A program made the position numbers and the translations under genes. This document shows positions 1-6,509 of a stretch of 10,789 nt of DNA, in pieces. How positions within the stretch are numbered: position 1 is the first letter of the stretch; each line of letters opens with the position of its first letter. Source of the stretch: Acidobacteriaceae bacterium (GTDB lineage Bacteria; Acidobacteriota; Terriglobia; Terriglobales; Acidobacteriaceae); NCBI GenBank assembly GCA_003162255.1, contig PMMJ01000396.1:9539-20327 (forward strand), in the 5' to 3' direction. The notes below the pieces were generated by a model, which searched no databases, was not told the origin of the DNA, and saw nothing but the letters and a program-made list of their open reading frames with translations.

Positions 1-1083
1 GGCGGTGAGACTCGAGCCTTGCGGCGCGGGGATGCATAGACCACTGGCATCAAAGCCGGTTTGACACAACTCCGAGAAATCGCCCGTGCGCATCTTGCTG
101 CTCGGGTAGGAATAGAAAGCTGTACTTGGAGTGCTGGTGGGATTGTCCTGAAAACTGCCGAAGAAAAAGGCCTTGTTGCGCTTAATGGGCCCACCGAGTG
201 TGAAACCGAATTCGTTCCATCGAACTGCTGGTTTCGGTTGGGTGGGATCGGCAAAGTAATTGCGCGCGTCGAACTTATCGTTCCCAACGTATTCGAACGC
301 GTCCCCATGGAACTGATTGGTGCCACTTTTGGTGGTGACGTTGAAAACGGACAGGCCACTTCCTCGCTCGGCGCCGAAGTTTGCTGTGCTCAGATCGACT
401 TCCTGGATTGTGTCCAACGGGGGCTGCAGGATGTCCGGGTTCTGTGACGCCCCGAGCATCGCAATGCCACCATCGATTTGCCAATTGGACTGATACGCCG
501 TCTGGCCGTTCACCCCGATGGTTTGTCCGGTGGCATTCGCATCGCCGCCGCCATTCACGCCCGGGAGCGTTCCCAATAGCTCGTCCCAAGTGCGGTTGAC
601 ATTCGGAACGTCGGTGACAACTTGCGTCGTGAGCGTCAGGCCCCTCTCGGCAGTTTCCGTCTGCACCAGGGGCTGGAGAGCGGTGACCGTTATGTTCTCC
701 GAAACCGATCCCACCTCCAGAGCGGCATCGACTTTGATGGTCTCGACATGCAACACAATTCCGTTGCGCACGTAGGTCTTAAATCCTTGTTTGGCAAAGG
801 TTATGGAGTATTCGCCGGGCGGCACGAAGGGCGCTTCGTAAACCCCCGTCGAGTCCGTTGTAAGCGGCTGGCTCACGCCCGTCTGCACGTTCGTGATGAC
901 AACTTTGACGCCCTCGACCATCGCGCCGGATGCATCTGCCACCGCTCCGCGAATCTCCCCCGCTTGCTTGCTCTGAGACGCAGCCCAGTAGGTAAACAGC
1001 AAAACGAACAGCGCTAGAGTGCAGGCACATCTCAGACTTTTGCTTAGAGGCGGCAGGCAAAACCGGCGATGATTCGAACCCAT
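1..1083 (-). CDS. TonB-dependent receptor, Oar-like, N-terminal part (truncated by window edge)
   Basis: The open frame runs from ATG at 1083 to the window edge without a stop, giving 361 residues of a protein family usually around 1,000-1,200 long. Residues 1-37 form a signal peptide with a basic start, a hydrophobic core (LALFVLLF) and a cleavage region near AAS-Q. Residues about 42-122 match the carboxypeptidase regulatory-like beta-sandwich (EIRGAVADASGA, TTDSTGVYEAPFVPPGEYS). A plug domain follows, with VTTKSGTNQFHG near 249-260, DARNYF near 282 and FGFTLGGPIKRNKAFFFGSF near 302-321, all typical of Oar-like outer-membrane receptors. The beta-barrel lies outside the window. Members of this family sit in the outer membrane and take up large substrates using TonB energy; the substrate cannot be told here. 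A G-rich stretch (GGGGGGA) lies 4 bases before the chosen start and acts as a plausible ribosome binding site. The N-terminus is intact; completeness beyond the edge is unknown. Confidence 0.9.
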   Translation of the reverse strand, partial: MGSNHRRFCLPPLSKSLRCACTLALFVLLFTYWAASQSKQAGEIRGAVADASGAMVEGVKVVITNVQTGVSQPLTTDSTGVYEAPFVPPGEYSITFAKQGFKTYVRNGIVLHVETIKVDAALEVGSVSENITVTALQPLVQTETAERGLTLTTQVVTDVPNVNRTWDELLGTLPGVNGGGDANATGQTIGVNGQTAYQSNWQIDGGIAMLGASQNPDILQPPLDTIQEVDLSTANFGAERGSGLSVFNVTTKSGTNQFHGDAFEYVGNDKFDARNYFADPTQPKPAVRWNEFGFTLGGPIKRNKAFFFGSFQDNPTSTPSTAFYSYPSSKMRTGDFSELCQTGFDASGLCIPAPQGSSLTA

Positions 1084-1175
1084 GAGATCCCCCCATTTGT
1101 GGTGTAAGGGACGACCGCTCTTTCTCGCGGCAGCGTACCTGCCCCGAGTTCGACTCTCGACTACCCAATTCCTGG

Positions 1176-1216
1176 AGTCAAGGCGCGTAACCGTGCGTAA
1201 CCGTAGGCGTAACTGT
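1176..1216 (-). promoter_or_regulatory. Three direct repeats next to a -35-like box upstream of the receptor gene
   Basis: On the minus strand the motif ACGGTTACGC occurs at 1204-1195 and 1194-1185, with a one-mismatch copy ACAGTTACGC at 1216-1207, giving periods of 12 and 10 bp. Three bases downstream is TTGACT (1181-1176), a good -35 hexamer; no strong -10 is visible 16-18 bp further on. The block is about 100 bp upstream of the receptor start. Direct repeats with a 10-12 bp period on one face of the helix, beside a weak promoter, resemble binding sites for winged-helix activators of the OmpR/PhoB type. Which protein binds is not known; the adjacent membrane-anchored protein is one candidate. 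The rest of 1084-1303 holds nothing else I can support. Confidence 0.5.
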
Positions 1217-1303
1217 TCCACGGAGTAGCAGCATCCTGCTGAAGGCGGGGATTTCAGCGAGAAGCGGCCTGTTTGCGACGAAGGGTGTTGGGGGCAGCGA
1301 ACG

Positions 1304-2563
1304 CTACCAGTAGTGGGAAGCGATCACTTGAGGGGAAGCCGGAGCGTTGGCAATCACCTTCATGTGCAGGACGAGTTGCAGGTTCTTTTGTTGCCAACCA
1401 CCTGGTGCGCCACGAAGAGCCTCGGCCAGAAGATCGGGATCTGTGACCAACTCTGCCGCTGCTTCCGTGCCGTACTGCGTGCAGCCGCTGACCAGGACGA
1501 TCATGGTGTGGGTCTGCGGGTTGAATGCGCGCGAAAGGATGGCATAGTCCTCGTCGGTATGAAAATCTGAACCGAGGTGGTGAGGGTACCAATCCGTGGC
1601 TTTTCCATTGTCGTTAATGGCGCCCCGATCAGGGTCGATGAAAAAGCGGAAGCCCCTGGTCACATCTTCCCAGTGAGTACTGGAGTAGCCGATCAGGACG
1701 GCGGGAGAGCTGCGCAAGTCCTCGAAAGTCACCGCATTGCCAACTCGAGTCGCGTAAGGGTGACCCATGTGGCTCAACATTCCAGAGATTCGGGCGGCGG
1801 CGATCAAGTCGCCCCCTCCGACGTACTGGTCCGTTAATAAGACGAAATCATTGTTGGGCGGAGTTCCGACCGCGCGCGGCGGGCCCAGAAAGCTGCTGGG
1901 ATAGTAAACCGGAGCATAGGACGTGGCCACAATAATGGGGTCCCGGCTGCGCAAAACCGGCTCCCAGAACTCGTCGAGTACGGAGGGAGGTCTGTAGACC
2001 CGCCATCCGACGACGGTGAGAACGGCAAGCGCAAACAACAGACCGAATGTCCCCGCAAGTCTCCACCATGGACTGCGAGCGCGACGTGCCGCGAAGATCT
2101 GTTCTTCCGAATGCCTCGTGGTCGATAATGCAACCGAGTCTTCTATCAGCGGCGGGGAAAGCTGGCCGGGACCGCTTCTTCGTGCCGGGGAAAAACTCGG
2201 GACGTAGTGGCCAACCGGCAGGTCGATTACAACTTCGTCCCGCTTACCGGAACCAGCATAGTAGAGCCCGAGCCGCTTACGGACTTCACTCGCCTTGATT
2301 CGGACTATTCCATCTTCGTTGGTGTCGTAGGACGCATCACGCCCAAACACCCCTGCGCCAACCGTCCGTTCTTTCAGCGGAAGACCGGCCAGTGTCTGCT
2401 CCACCACAAAGTCAAGAAAATCCTGGCAACGCTTGCTTGATCGGAACTCTGGGCTCTCGAGAATGCGCCGCAATTGCACCCGGACTGCCGCCGCAGCAAT
2501 GGGTTCGGGCGTCAAATCCTGCAGGGCGGGCGTCTTGGCGACAGAAGGCACATCGTCGGACAT
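1304..2563 (-). CDS. Membrane-anchored regulator-like protein of unknown function
   Basis: This is a complete 419-residue frame. Residues about 28-125 form a conserved cytoplasmic domain (LRRILESPEFRSSKRCQDFL, GVFGRDASYDTNEDGIVRI, VVIDLPVGHYVPSF). I recognise it as the N-terminal domain that precedes TPR, WD40-like or membrane segments in many acidobacterial proteins, where a DNA-binding or regulatory role is suspected but, to my knowledge, unproven. A basic stretch (RRARSPWWR) precedes one membrane helix at about 167-187, which predicts the N-terminus inside and residues 190-419 in the periplasm. The outer part has no cysteine pair or catalytic motif that I recognise; SGCTQYGTEAAAELVTDP and the C-terminal ASHYW are family signatures. 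The start has no clear Shine-Dalgarno but lies 9 bases after a TAAAAT box. The receptor gene lies downstream on the same strand after 220 bases, so the two may form a regulatory pair. An intact IS1380 element ends 108 bases upstream. Confidence 0.8.
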   Translation of the reverse strand: MSDDVPSVAKTPALQDLTPEPIAAAAVRVQLRRILESPEFRSSKRCQDFLDFVVEQTLAGLPLKERTVGAGVFGRDASYDTNEDGIVRIKASEVRKRLGLYYAGSGKRDEVVIDLPVGHYVPSFSPARRSGPGQLSPPLIEDSVALSTTRHSEEQIFAARRARSPWWRLAGTFGLLFALAVLTVVGWRVYRPPSVLDEFWEPVLRSRDPIIVATSYAPVYYPSSFLGPPRAVGTPPNNDFVLLTDQYVGGGDLIAAARISGMLSHMGHPYATRVGNAVTFEDLRSSPAVLIGYSSTHWEDVTRGFRFFIDPDRGAINDNGKATDWYPHHLGSDFHTDEDYAILSRAFNPQTHTMIVLVSGCTQYGTEAAAELVTDPDLLAEALRGAPGGWQQKNLQLVLHMKVIANAPASPQVIASHYW

Positions 2564-2572
2564 TACCCCGTA

Positions 2573-2578
2573 ATTTTA
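2573..2578 (-). promoter_or_regulatory. -10 box of a possibly leaderless promoter
   Basis: TAAAAT on the minus strand ends 9 bases before the ATG at 2563. Transcription starting the usual 6-8 bases after it would leave a leader of only a few bases. The -35 region, 17 bp upstream, reads CTTTCC and is weak. The sequence between box and start (TACGGGGTA) has only a GGGG run and no good Shine-Dalgarno. This is inference from one hexamer. Confidence 0.35.
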
Positions 2579-2667
2579 GCACCGGCGCCAAGGATGGAAA
2601 GGCCGTGGAAGCGCCTGAGTTTCGGCGGCGCAAACTGTTGATTGCCTTTCGGTCCCGTCCGAACGCC

Positions 2668-2685
2668 CTAGCCTGCATTATTCGT
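2668..2685. repeat. Left IS end: target duplication CTAG plus terminal inverted repeat
   Basis: CTAG at 2668-2671 is followed by the left inverted repeat at 2672-2685. Similarity to the right end fades after about 14 bases. The 199 bases between this repeat and the transposase stop codon are noncoding, and I found no convincing outward promoter in them. Confidence 0.8.
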
Positions 2686-2884
2686 GAAGGTCATTACGAA
2701 GCTGGGCAAGTGGCGGAAGGCGGGATATGAATCCGGTAGTGAGGGCAGATCGAGCGAAAGAATCAAAGAATCGCAGAGTTCCAAGATCCGGACGGTGCAA
2801 TTTGCAAAATAGAGAGACAGCAGTGCAGTGACCACCCATTGCAGGTCCGGATTCCGATGGGATTCGTAAACTGCGAAAAGGGAT

Positions 2885-4261
2885 TTAGCCGGTCGCCGCT
2901 CCGAGCGCCAGAGCCACACGGCGGAAGGCGGGTAGAAACGGGAAGGAAGCGGGCAGATGGACAACGACGCGGCGCACCGAGACCAAGACCCGAGCGCCCA
3001 GCTTCAGCAGTCGTTCGCGCAACATGCCAACTTGGGCGCGGGCACAAGCAGTGCCGACAGCGCGCAAGCGCAACTCCTGCATCAGGACATAGGCGGCGGC
3101 CGTGAGTAGGACCCGAAACTGGTTAGCCCAGAAGCTGGTGCAACTGGTGCGGTCGATCTCGAGCTTGTGCAGTTCTTTGATGCGATTCTCGATGTCACCG
3201 CGCTGGCAATAGACCTTTTCGTAAATCCACTGTGGACTTTGTTTCATGTTGGTAATGACGAAGCGAGGATTGTCTTTGGGGTCCTTGTCGGCAGCGCGGA
3301 CGACCTCGGCTTTGATGATGACGCGGCGCAGACCGGGCCACTTCCCGGCCTTGTAGCGGACTTCCCCGTAAATATGTTCGGTCTTTCCGCTGCGCCGCGA
3401 GAGCTGGCGCGCTCGTCGCATTCCACTTTCGGCGACGCACTTCAACACCGTATTCTTGGCCATCGCCACCACATACTCGAGTTTGGGCTGGGCATCCAAA
3501 AACTCGAGCACGGCAGGATGCGCGAACCCGCCATCCAGGCGTACCCGAATCCGCACTCCGGGAAGATGGCGACGAATCCTCTTCACCAAACGCTGCAGAA
3601 TGCCCACCGCGCCCTTGGCGGCGGTCACGTTGCCAGGCCGTAACACGGCGGCGCAGAGATACTGTTCGGCTTCGTCGTTGAAGCTGACAAAACCCATCAC
3701 TGGCAGGTAGCACCAGGTGTCGTAATGTCCGTTGAAAAACGACAACTGCTGCGCGCCGTGCGTAGGATCGTCGGTCGGATCCAGATCGATGGTGACGCGA
3801 TAGGTGCGATGACGCAACCGCTTGGTGTGACGTCGGATTACGCTCTCCGCCAGGAACTCGCCCGCACGATAGAGTTCCTTGACCCCAACTCCGTTCTCGA
3901 AACGCGACAACGTCGGCTGCGACGCCAGGTCGAGACCTTCGATCGGATCGCGATCCAGAAGCAGTTTGTGAATCGGATCTCCGGACAGGCGAGCCGAGTC
4001 GTTCGCATCCGGGTAACCGCAGGCAATCGAAAACACTCGCTGCGCCACCAACTCGCGCAACGAATGATCCACCTTGCCCGCTTGCCGATCATCTCGGAGG
4101 CACGAGGCCAGTCCATCCACCAATCCATAATGTCGATCGGAGGCCTTCAGCAGGAGGGCTCCGCCGTCGGAACTCCCCTCGCGCTGATCGAACTGGGCCA
4201 CGATTGGCTTGCGAAAAATTCCTGGGAACAACAAACACTGTGTCGTGTTATCTTCAGACAT
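2885..4261 (-). CDS. IS1380-family DDE transposase
   Basis: The intact 458-residue frame has the length expected for IS1380 transposases. These enzymes cut and join the element ends using a DDE metal-binding triad in an RNase H-like fold. Likely catalytic residues are Asp159 (VTIDLD), Asp243 (RVRLDGGFAHP) and Glu358 in the signature YCQRGDIENRIKELH at 351-365. The N-terminal part carries the family-like SDGGALLL (31-38) and LVAQRVFSIACGYPDANDS (71-89). The start ATG at 4261 is preceded by AGAGG at a spacing of 7, which supports it. No frameshift or internal stop is present, so the enzyme could be active. The long plus-strand frame opposite it (3725-4297) is a shadow. Confidence 0.95.
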   Translation of the reverse strand: MSEDNTTQCLLFPGIFRKPIVAQFDQREGSSDGGALLLKASDRHYGLVDGLASCLRDDRQAGKVDHSLRELVAQRVFSIACGYPDANDSARLSGDPIHKLLLDRDPIEGLDLASQPTLSRFENGVGVKELYRAGEFLAESVIRRHTKRLRHRTYRVTIDLDPTDDPTHGAQQLSFFNGHYDTWCYLPVMGFVSFNDEAEQYLCAAVLRPGNVTAAKGAVGILQRLVKRIRRHLPGVRIRVRLDGGFAHPAVLEFLDAQPKLEYVVAMAKNTVLKCVAESGMRRARQLSRRSGKTEHIYGEVRYKAGKWPGLRRVIIKAEVVRAADKDPKDNPRFVITNMKQSPQWIYEKVYCQRGDIENRIKELHKLEIDRTSCTSFWANQFRVLLTAAAYVLMQELRLRAVGTACARAQVGMLRERLLKLGARVLVSVRRVVVHLPASFPFLPAFRRVALALGAATG

Positions 4262-4262
4262 T

Positions 4263-4329
4263 CAGAAGCCTCTTTTGTTGCCGCAAACACGTCTTGACAA
4301 CATGTTTGTAGCAGAAGGGGCTTTTGTTG
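4263..4329. promoter_or_regulatory. Nested direct and inverted repeats upstream of the transposase
   Basis: Two 18-base direct repeats at 4263-4280 and 4312-4329 share CAGAAG and CTTTTGTTG, differing only in the three central bases (CCT versus GGG). Between them is a dyad, CAAACA at 4284-4289 and TGTTTG at 4303-4308, extending inward with GT/AC pairs. The minus-strand -35-like TTGTCA (4300-4295) lies inside the dyad. The arrangement is suited to binding a protein, perhaps the transposase itself, but no binding has been shown. Confidence 0.4.
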
Positions 4330-4340
4330 TCTTCCAATAT

Positions 4341-4358
4341 ATGAATAATGCGGGCTAG
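4341..4358. repeat. Right IS end: terminal inverted repeat plus target duplication CTAG
   Basis: The right inverted repeat occupies 4341-4354 and is followed by CTAG at 4355-4358. This end is 80 bases upstream of the transposase start codon, so it should hold part of the transposase promoter region. Confidence 0.8.
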
Positions 4359-4790
4359 TAGATTGAGGAAGCAATCCCCGGGCTCAGCGACCCGCGCGAC
4401 GAACCTCTCGCCGGCAGGCTGTCGCTGCCTGATTTGCGGTGTGAGGTTGTGATCGCGGTTCGGAAGTCCGCGGTTGTCCGCAAAACCGTTTTCTGTTCTG
4501 CCTGAAATTGTGCTCCAGCGCTGTCATTGTGAAAATCGAGATCCGCTCAACTCATTCGGCGCTGACCTGAGACGTAGTTTCAACATAGATCGCAGGTTCT
4601 TAGCTTTTGGCCTCTTTCTTCTGGTACTAACTCGCTGCCGCTATTGTACTTTCGGCTTAGGCCAGTGTACTTTGACGGTCGTCCGCAGTGCACTAACGTG
4701 TTTTCTTTTTCCACCTCCGATGTGCGATACATGAACCATGATCTTCGCGTTCCAATCTGATTCTCGGCGAAGAAAGGGTCTACTTCCCCA
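4359..4790. other. Noncoding region between the IS element and the Ig-repeat gene
   Basis: This stretch of 432 bases has no frame with protein-like composition. Before the insertion it would have been continuous with 2564-2671, forming an intergenic space of roughly 540 bases between two divergent genes. A small hairpin is possible at 4412-4431 (GGCAG/CTGCC), and the right part holds the promoter-like block listed separately. I see no RNA gene. Confidence 0.6.
4645..4699 (+). promoter_or_regulatory. Candidate promoter with a 21-bp-spaced direct repeat
   Basis: TTGACG at 4672-4677 and TAACGT at 4694-4699 are separated by 16 bp and could be the -35 and -10 of the gene starting at 4791, giving a leader of about 85 bases. 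The 8-base word TGTACTTT occurs at 4645-4652 and again at 4666-4673, exactly 21 bp or two helical turns apart. The second copy overlaps the -35 box, as an operator would. The -10 match is weak. Confidence 0.3.
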
Positions 4791-6203
4791 ATGGTCGATC
4801 TTATCAGTTCCCTTATCGGTTCGATACACCAGTTCGCTTTGTGCGTCATCATACTGTATGTAGTGTCACTAACTGCTTTTGGACAGACACAGAACGTAGT
4901 TATAAGTGCTCAGCAGATAGATAGGGCGCTCGATAACAACGTGAGCTACCCGGCGCAGCCTGACAGCTCCCAATGGCACAGCCGCAATGTGTCCGTGACG
5001 GTGTCTCCCACTACTGCTTCGTTGCAGACTGGCAAGCAAGCCCAGTTCACGGCGACGGTCAGTGGAACACATGACACGGCCGTGACCTGGACGGCCTCAG
5101 GCGGAACAGTAACCAGCAGCGGCCTGTACACCGCGCCGTCCGCGGCAGGCACTTACAAAGTAACTGCTACCAGCGTCGCAAACTCAGACAAATCGGCCTC
5201 TGCGGTGGTTACCGTATCGCAGCCCATTCGGATTTCGATTTCGGTTTCGCCCACCACGGCGAGCCTCGCAAGCGGAGGAACCCAACAATTTACCGCCTCC
5301 GTGTCCGGGACCAGCAACACGGCCGTGACTTGGACGGCCTCAGGCGGAACCGTAACCAGCAGCGGTCAGTACACCGCTCCGTCCGCGGCGGGCACTTACA
5401 AAGTAACTGCGACCAGCGTTGCAGACTCAAGCGACTCGGCCTCTGCGGTGGTTACCGTATCAAAGCCCATTCAGGTTTCGATTTCAGTTTCGCCCACTAC
5501 GGCGAGCCTCGCAAGCGGGGGGAACCAACAGTTTACCGCTTACGTGTCGGGTACCAGTAACACGGCCGTGACCTGGTCCGCAACCGGTGGCACAATCACG
5601 ACTGGCGGGCTGTACGTCGCTCCGAGTGCGGCAGGGACTTACACGGTAACGGCGGTAAGCGGGGCAGACACGACAAAATCCGCTTCCTCTATCGTGAGCG
5701 TGTCCGCTGCCCAAACGATTTCGGTCAGTATCTCTCCGGCTTCGCTCTCCATGGCCCAGAACGGGCAACAGCAGTTTGCCGCTACGGTTTCGGGCTCCAA
5801 CGATACGGCTGTAGCCTGGTCAGTCACGAAGGGGACCGGAACGATTACACAGTCCGGACTGTACACGGCTCCGCAGGCCCTTGAAACTGACATCGCAGTC
5901 GCTACAAGCCAAGCCGACAGCAGCAAATCTGCAAGTGCGACCATCACCGTGGTTGCGCCTCATGCGGTAGCCTTAAGTTGGTCGCCCTCTTCATCTGACG
6001 ACATCAGCTATTACAAGGTGTATCGCGGGACAATAAGTGGAGGACCTTACAGCTTGCTCACGAATGACGTGAGTTCTACGTCGTATACAGACCCCAGTGT
6101 GCAATCCGGAAGTACCTTTTACTATGTGACTACGGCAGTGGATTCAACCGGGGAAGAAGGCGACTACTCCAACCAAGCCCAAGCTGTAATTCCGACGCCG
6201 TAA
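4791..6203 (+). CDS. Secreted protein with four Ig-like (BIG2-type) repeats and a C-terminal FN3-like domain
   Basis: The 470-residue product starts with a signal peptide (hydrophobic core about 14-29, cleavage likely after TAFG at 31, mature start QTQN). After a short linker come four Ig-like repeats at about 66-146, 147-227, 228-308 and 309-389, each 81 residues, with the pattern SPTTASL..G..QQFTA.VSG..NTAVTW..SGGT.T..GLY.APSAAGTY.VTA. The final domain at about 391-468 is fibronectin-type-III-like (YYKVYRGTISGGPYS, YTD, TTAVDSTGEEGDYSNQA). There is no catalytic motif, no membrane anchor and no sorting signal after the last domain. Such proteins are usually extracellular adhesins or structural modules, but no ligand can be assigned. 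The ribosome binding site is weak (AAAGGG about 12 bases upstream). The next gene shares the last domain. Confidence 0.85.
   Translation: MVDLISSLIGSIHQFALCVIILYVVSLTAFGQTQNVVISAQQIDRALDNNVSYPAQPDSSQWHSRNVSVTVSPTTASLQTGKQAQFTATVSGTHDTAVTWTASGGTVTSSGLYTAPSAAGTYKVTATSVANSDKSASAVVTVSQPIRISISVSPTTASLASGGTQQFTASVSGTSNTAVTWTASGGTVTSSGQYTAPSAAGTYKVTATSVADSSDSASAVVTVSKPIQVSISVSPTTASLASGGNQQFTAYVSGTSNTAVTWSATGGTITTGGLYVAPSAAGTYTVTAVSGADTTKSASSIVSVSAAQTISVSISPASLSMAQNGQQQFAATVSGSNDTAVAWSVTKGTGTITQSGLYTAPQALETDIAVATSQADSSKSASATITVVAPHAVALSWSPSSSDDISYYKVYRGTISGGPYSLLTNDVSSTSYTDPSVQSGSTFYYVTTAVDSTGEEGDYSNQAQAVIPTP
4986..5957 (+). repeat. Four tandem 243-bp units encoding the Ig-like repeats
   Basis: The units are 4986-5228, 5229-5471, 5472-5714 and 5715-5957. 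The period is exactly 81 codons, measured from the proline of the SP motif (residues 73, 154, 235 and 316). Units 1 and 2 are nearly identical in DNA across their second half (for example near 5091-5180 and 5334-5423), unit 3 is less alike, and unit 4 is clearly diverged. This suggests a recent duplication at the N-terminal end. Confidence 0.85.
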
Positions 6204-6509
6204 CCGGCCAATGGGATTCTGGGTGGCGCGTCGGCATCTTGCCGGCTGTACCGAAGGCGCCTAGCCTTCGCTCGCGGTTCGGGTATTAGTGCCGGCTGTA
6301 TGCCCAAACTATTTTCCGACCCCGGACTTCTTGTAAGTACTTGACCTCGCTTAGGATAGCGGTGGTCGTTTGCCCACAACTCCTCCCGAATTACCCTCGG
6401 AACCTTGCCGGCCCAATTGAATTGAATACACTGCAAGCGCGGAAGCCGCGCCGTTGCGGAGTCCGCGTCCGGCAGAGAACGCGAGCACAGTATTTAAGGA
6501 ATTGGGCCA
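6204..6509. other. Noncoding region between the two FN3-ended genes
   Basis: No frame here looks like a gene. The word GCCGGCTGTA occurs at 6241-6250 and 6291-6300, exactly 50 bp apart, flanking the hairpin listed separately. No convincing promoter was found; TTGTAA (6330-6335) and TAGGAT (6351-6356) are only 15 bp apart. Just before the next gene is the ribosome binding site AAGGA at 6496-6500. Confidence 0.5.
6252..6270. terminator. Candidate hairpin downstream of the Ig-repeat gene
   Basis: CGAAGGC (6252-6258) can pair perfectly with GCCTTCG (6264-6270) around a 5-base loop, 49 bases after the stop codon at 6203. No T-run follows on either side, so a factor-independent terminator is doubtful. 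A protein site or chance remain possible. Confidence 0.25.

Larger units (their letters stand above)
2672..4354 (-). mobile_element. Complete IS1380-family insertion sequence
   Basis: The element is 1,683 bp and carries one transposase gene on the minus strand. Its ends are CCTGCATTATTCGT (2672-2685) and, on the opposite strand, CCCGCATTATTCAT (4354-4341), matching at 12 of 14 positions. Both ends are flanked directly by CTAG (2668-2671 and 4355-4358), read here as a 4-bp target duplication. Ends starting with CC, a size of about 1.7 kb and a single long DDE transposase all fit IS1380. Because CTAG is its own reverse complement, it could instead be part of longer inverted repeats; the termini would then shift outward by 4 bases. 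The insertion falls in the region between the divergent genes at 2563 and 4791 and breaks no visible gene. Confidence 0.9.

Noticed and set aside
61..1017. Several plus-strand frames at the left end.
   Set aside because: They overlap the receptor gene on the other strand, whose motifs are unambiguous.
1069..1090. Minus-strand GGGTTCGAATC resembles the T-arm of a tRNA.
   Set aside because: No D-arm, anticodon stem or acceptor stem can be built around it, and the bases encode the start of the receptor protein.
1238..1258. Hairpin GCTGAA/TTCAGC downstream of the membrane-anchored protein gene.
   Set aside because: The stem has only 6 pairs, the loop is 9 bases and no T-run follows, so a terminator call is not supported.
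3725..4297. A 190-codon plus-strand frame opposite the transposase.
   Set aside because: It is antisense to a conserved DDE transposase and has no recognisable family features.
4580..4852. A 90-codon minus-strand frame between the IS and the Ig-repeat gene.
   Set aside because: Its composition is not protein-like, it overlaps the start and signal peptide of the real gene, and it has no ribosome binding site I can see.
4986..5957. Regular tandem repeats that might suggest a CRISPR array.
   Set aside because: The 243-bp units are coding, in frame, without spacers, and make Ig-like domains.
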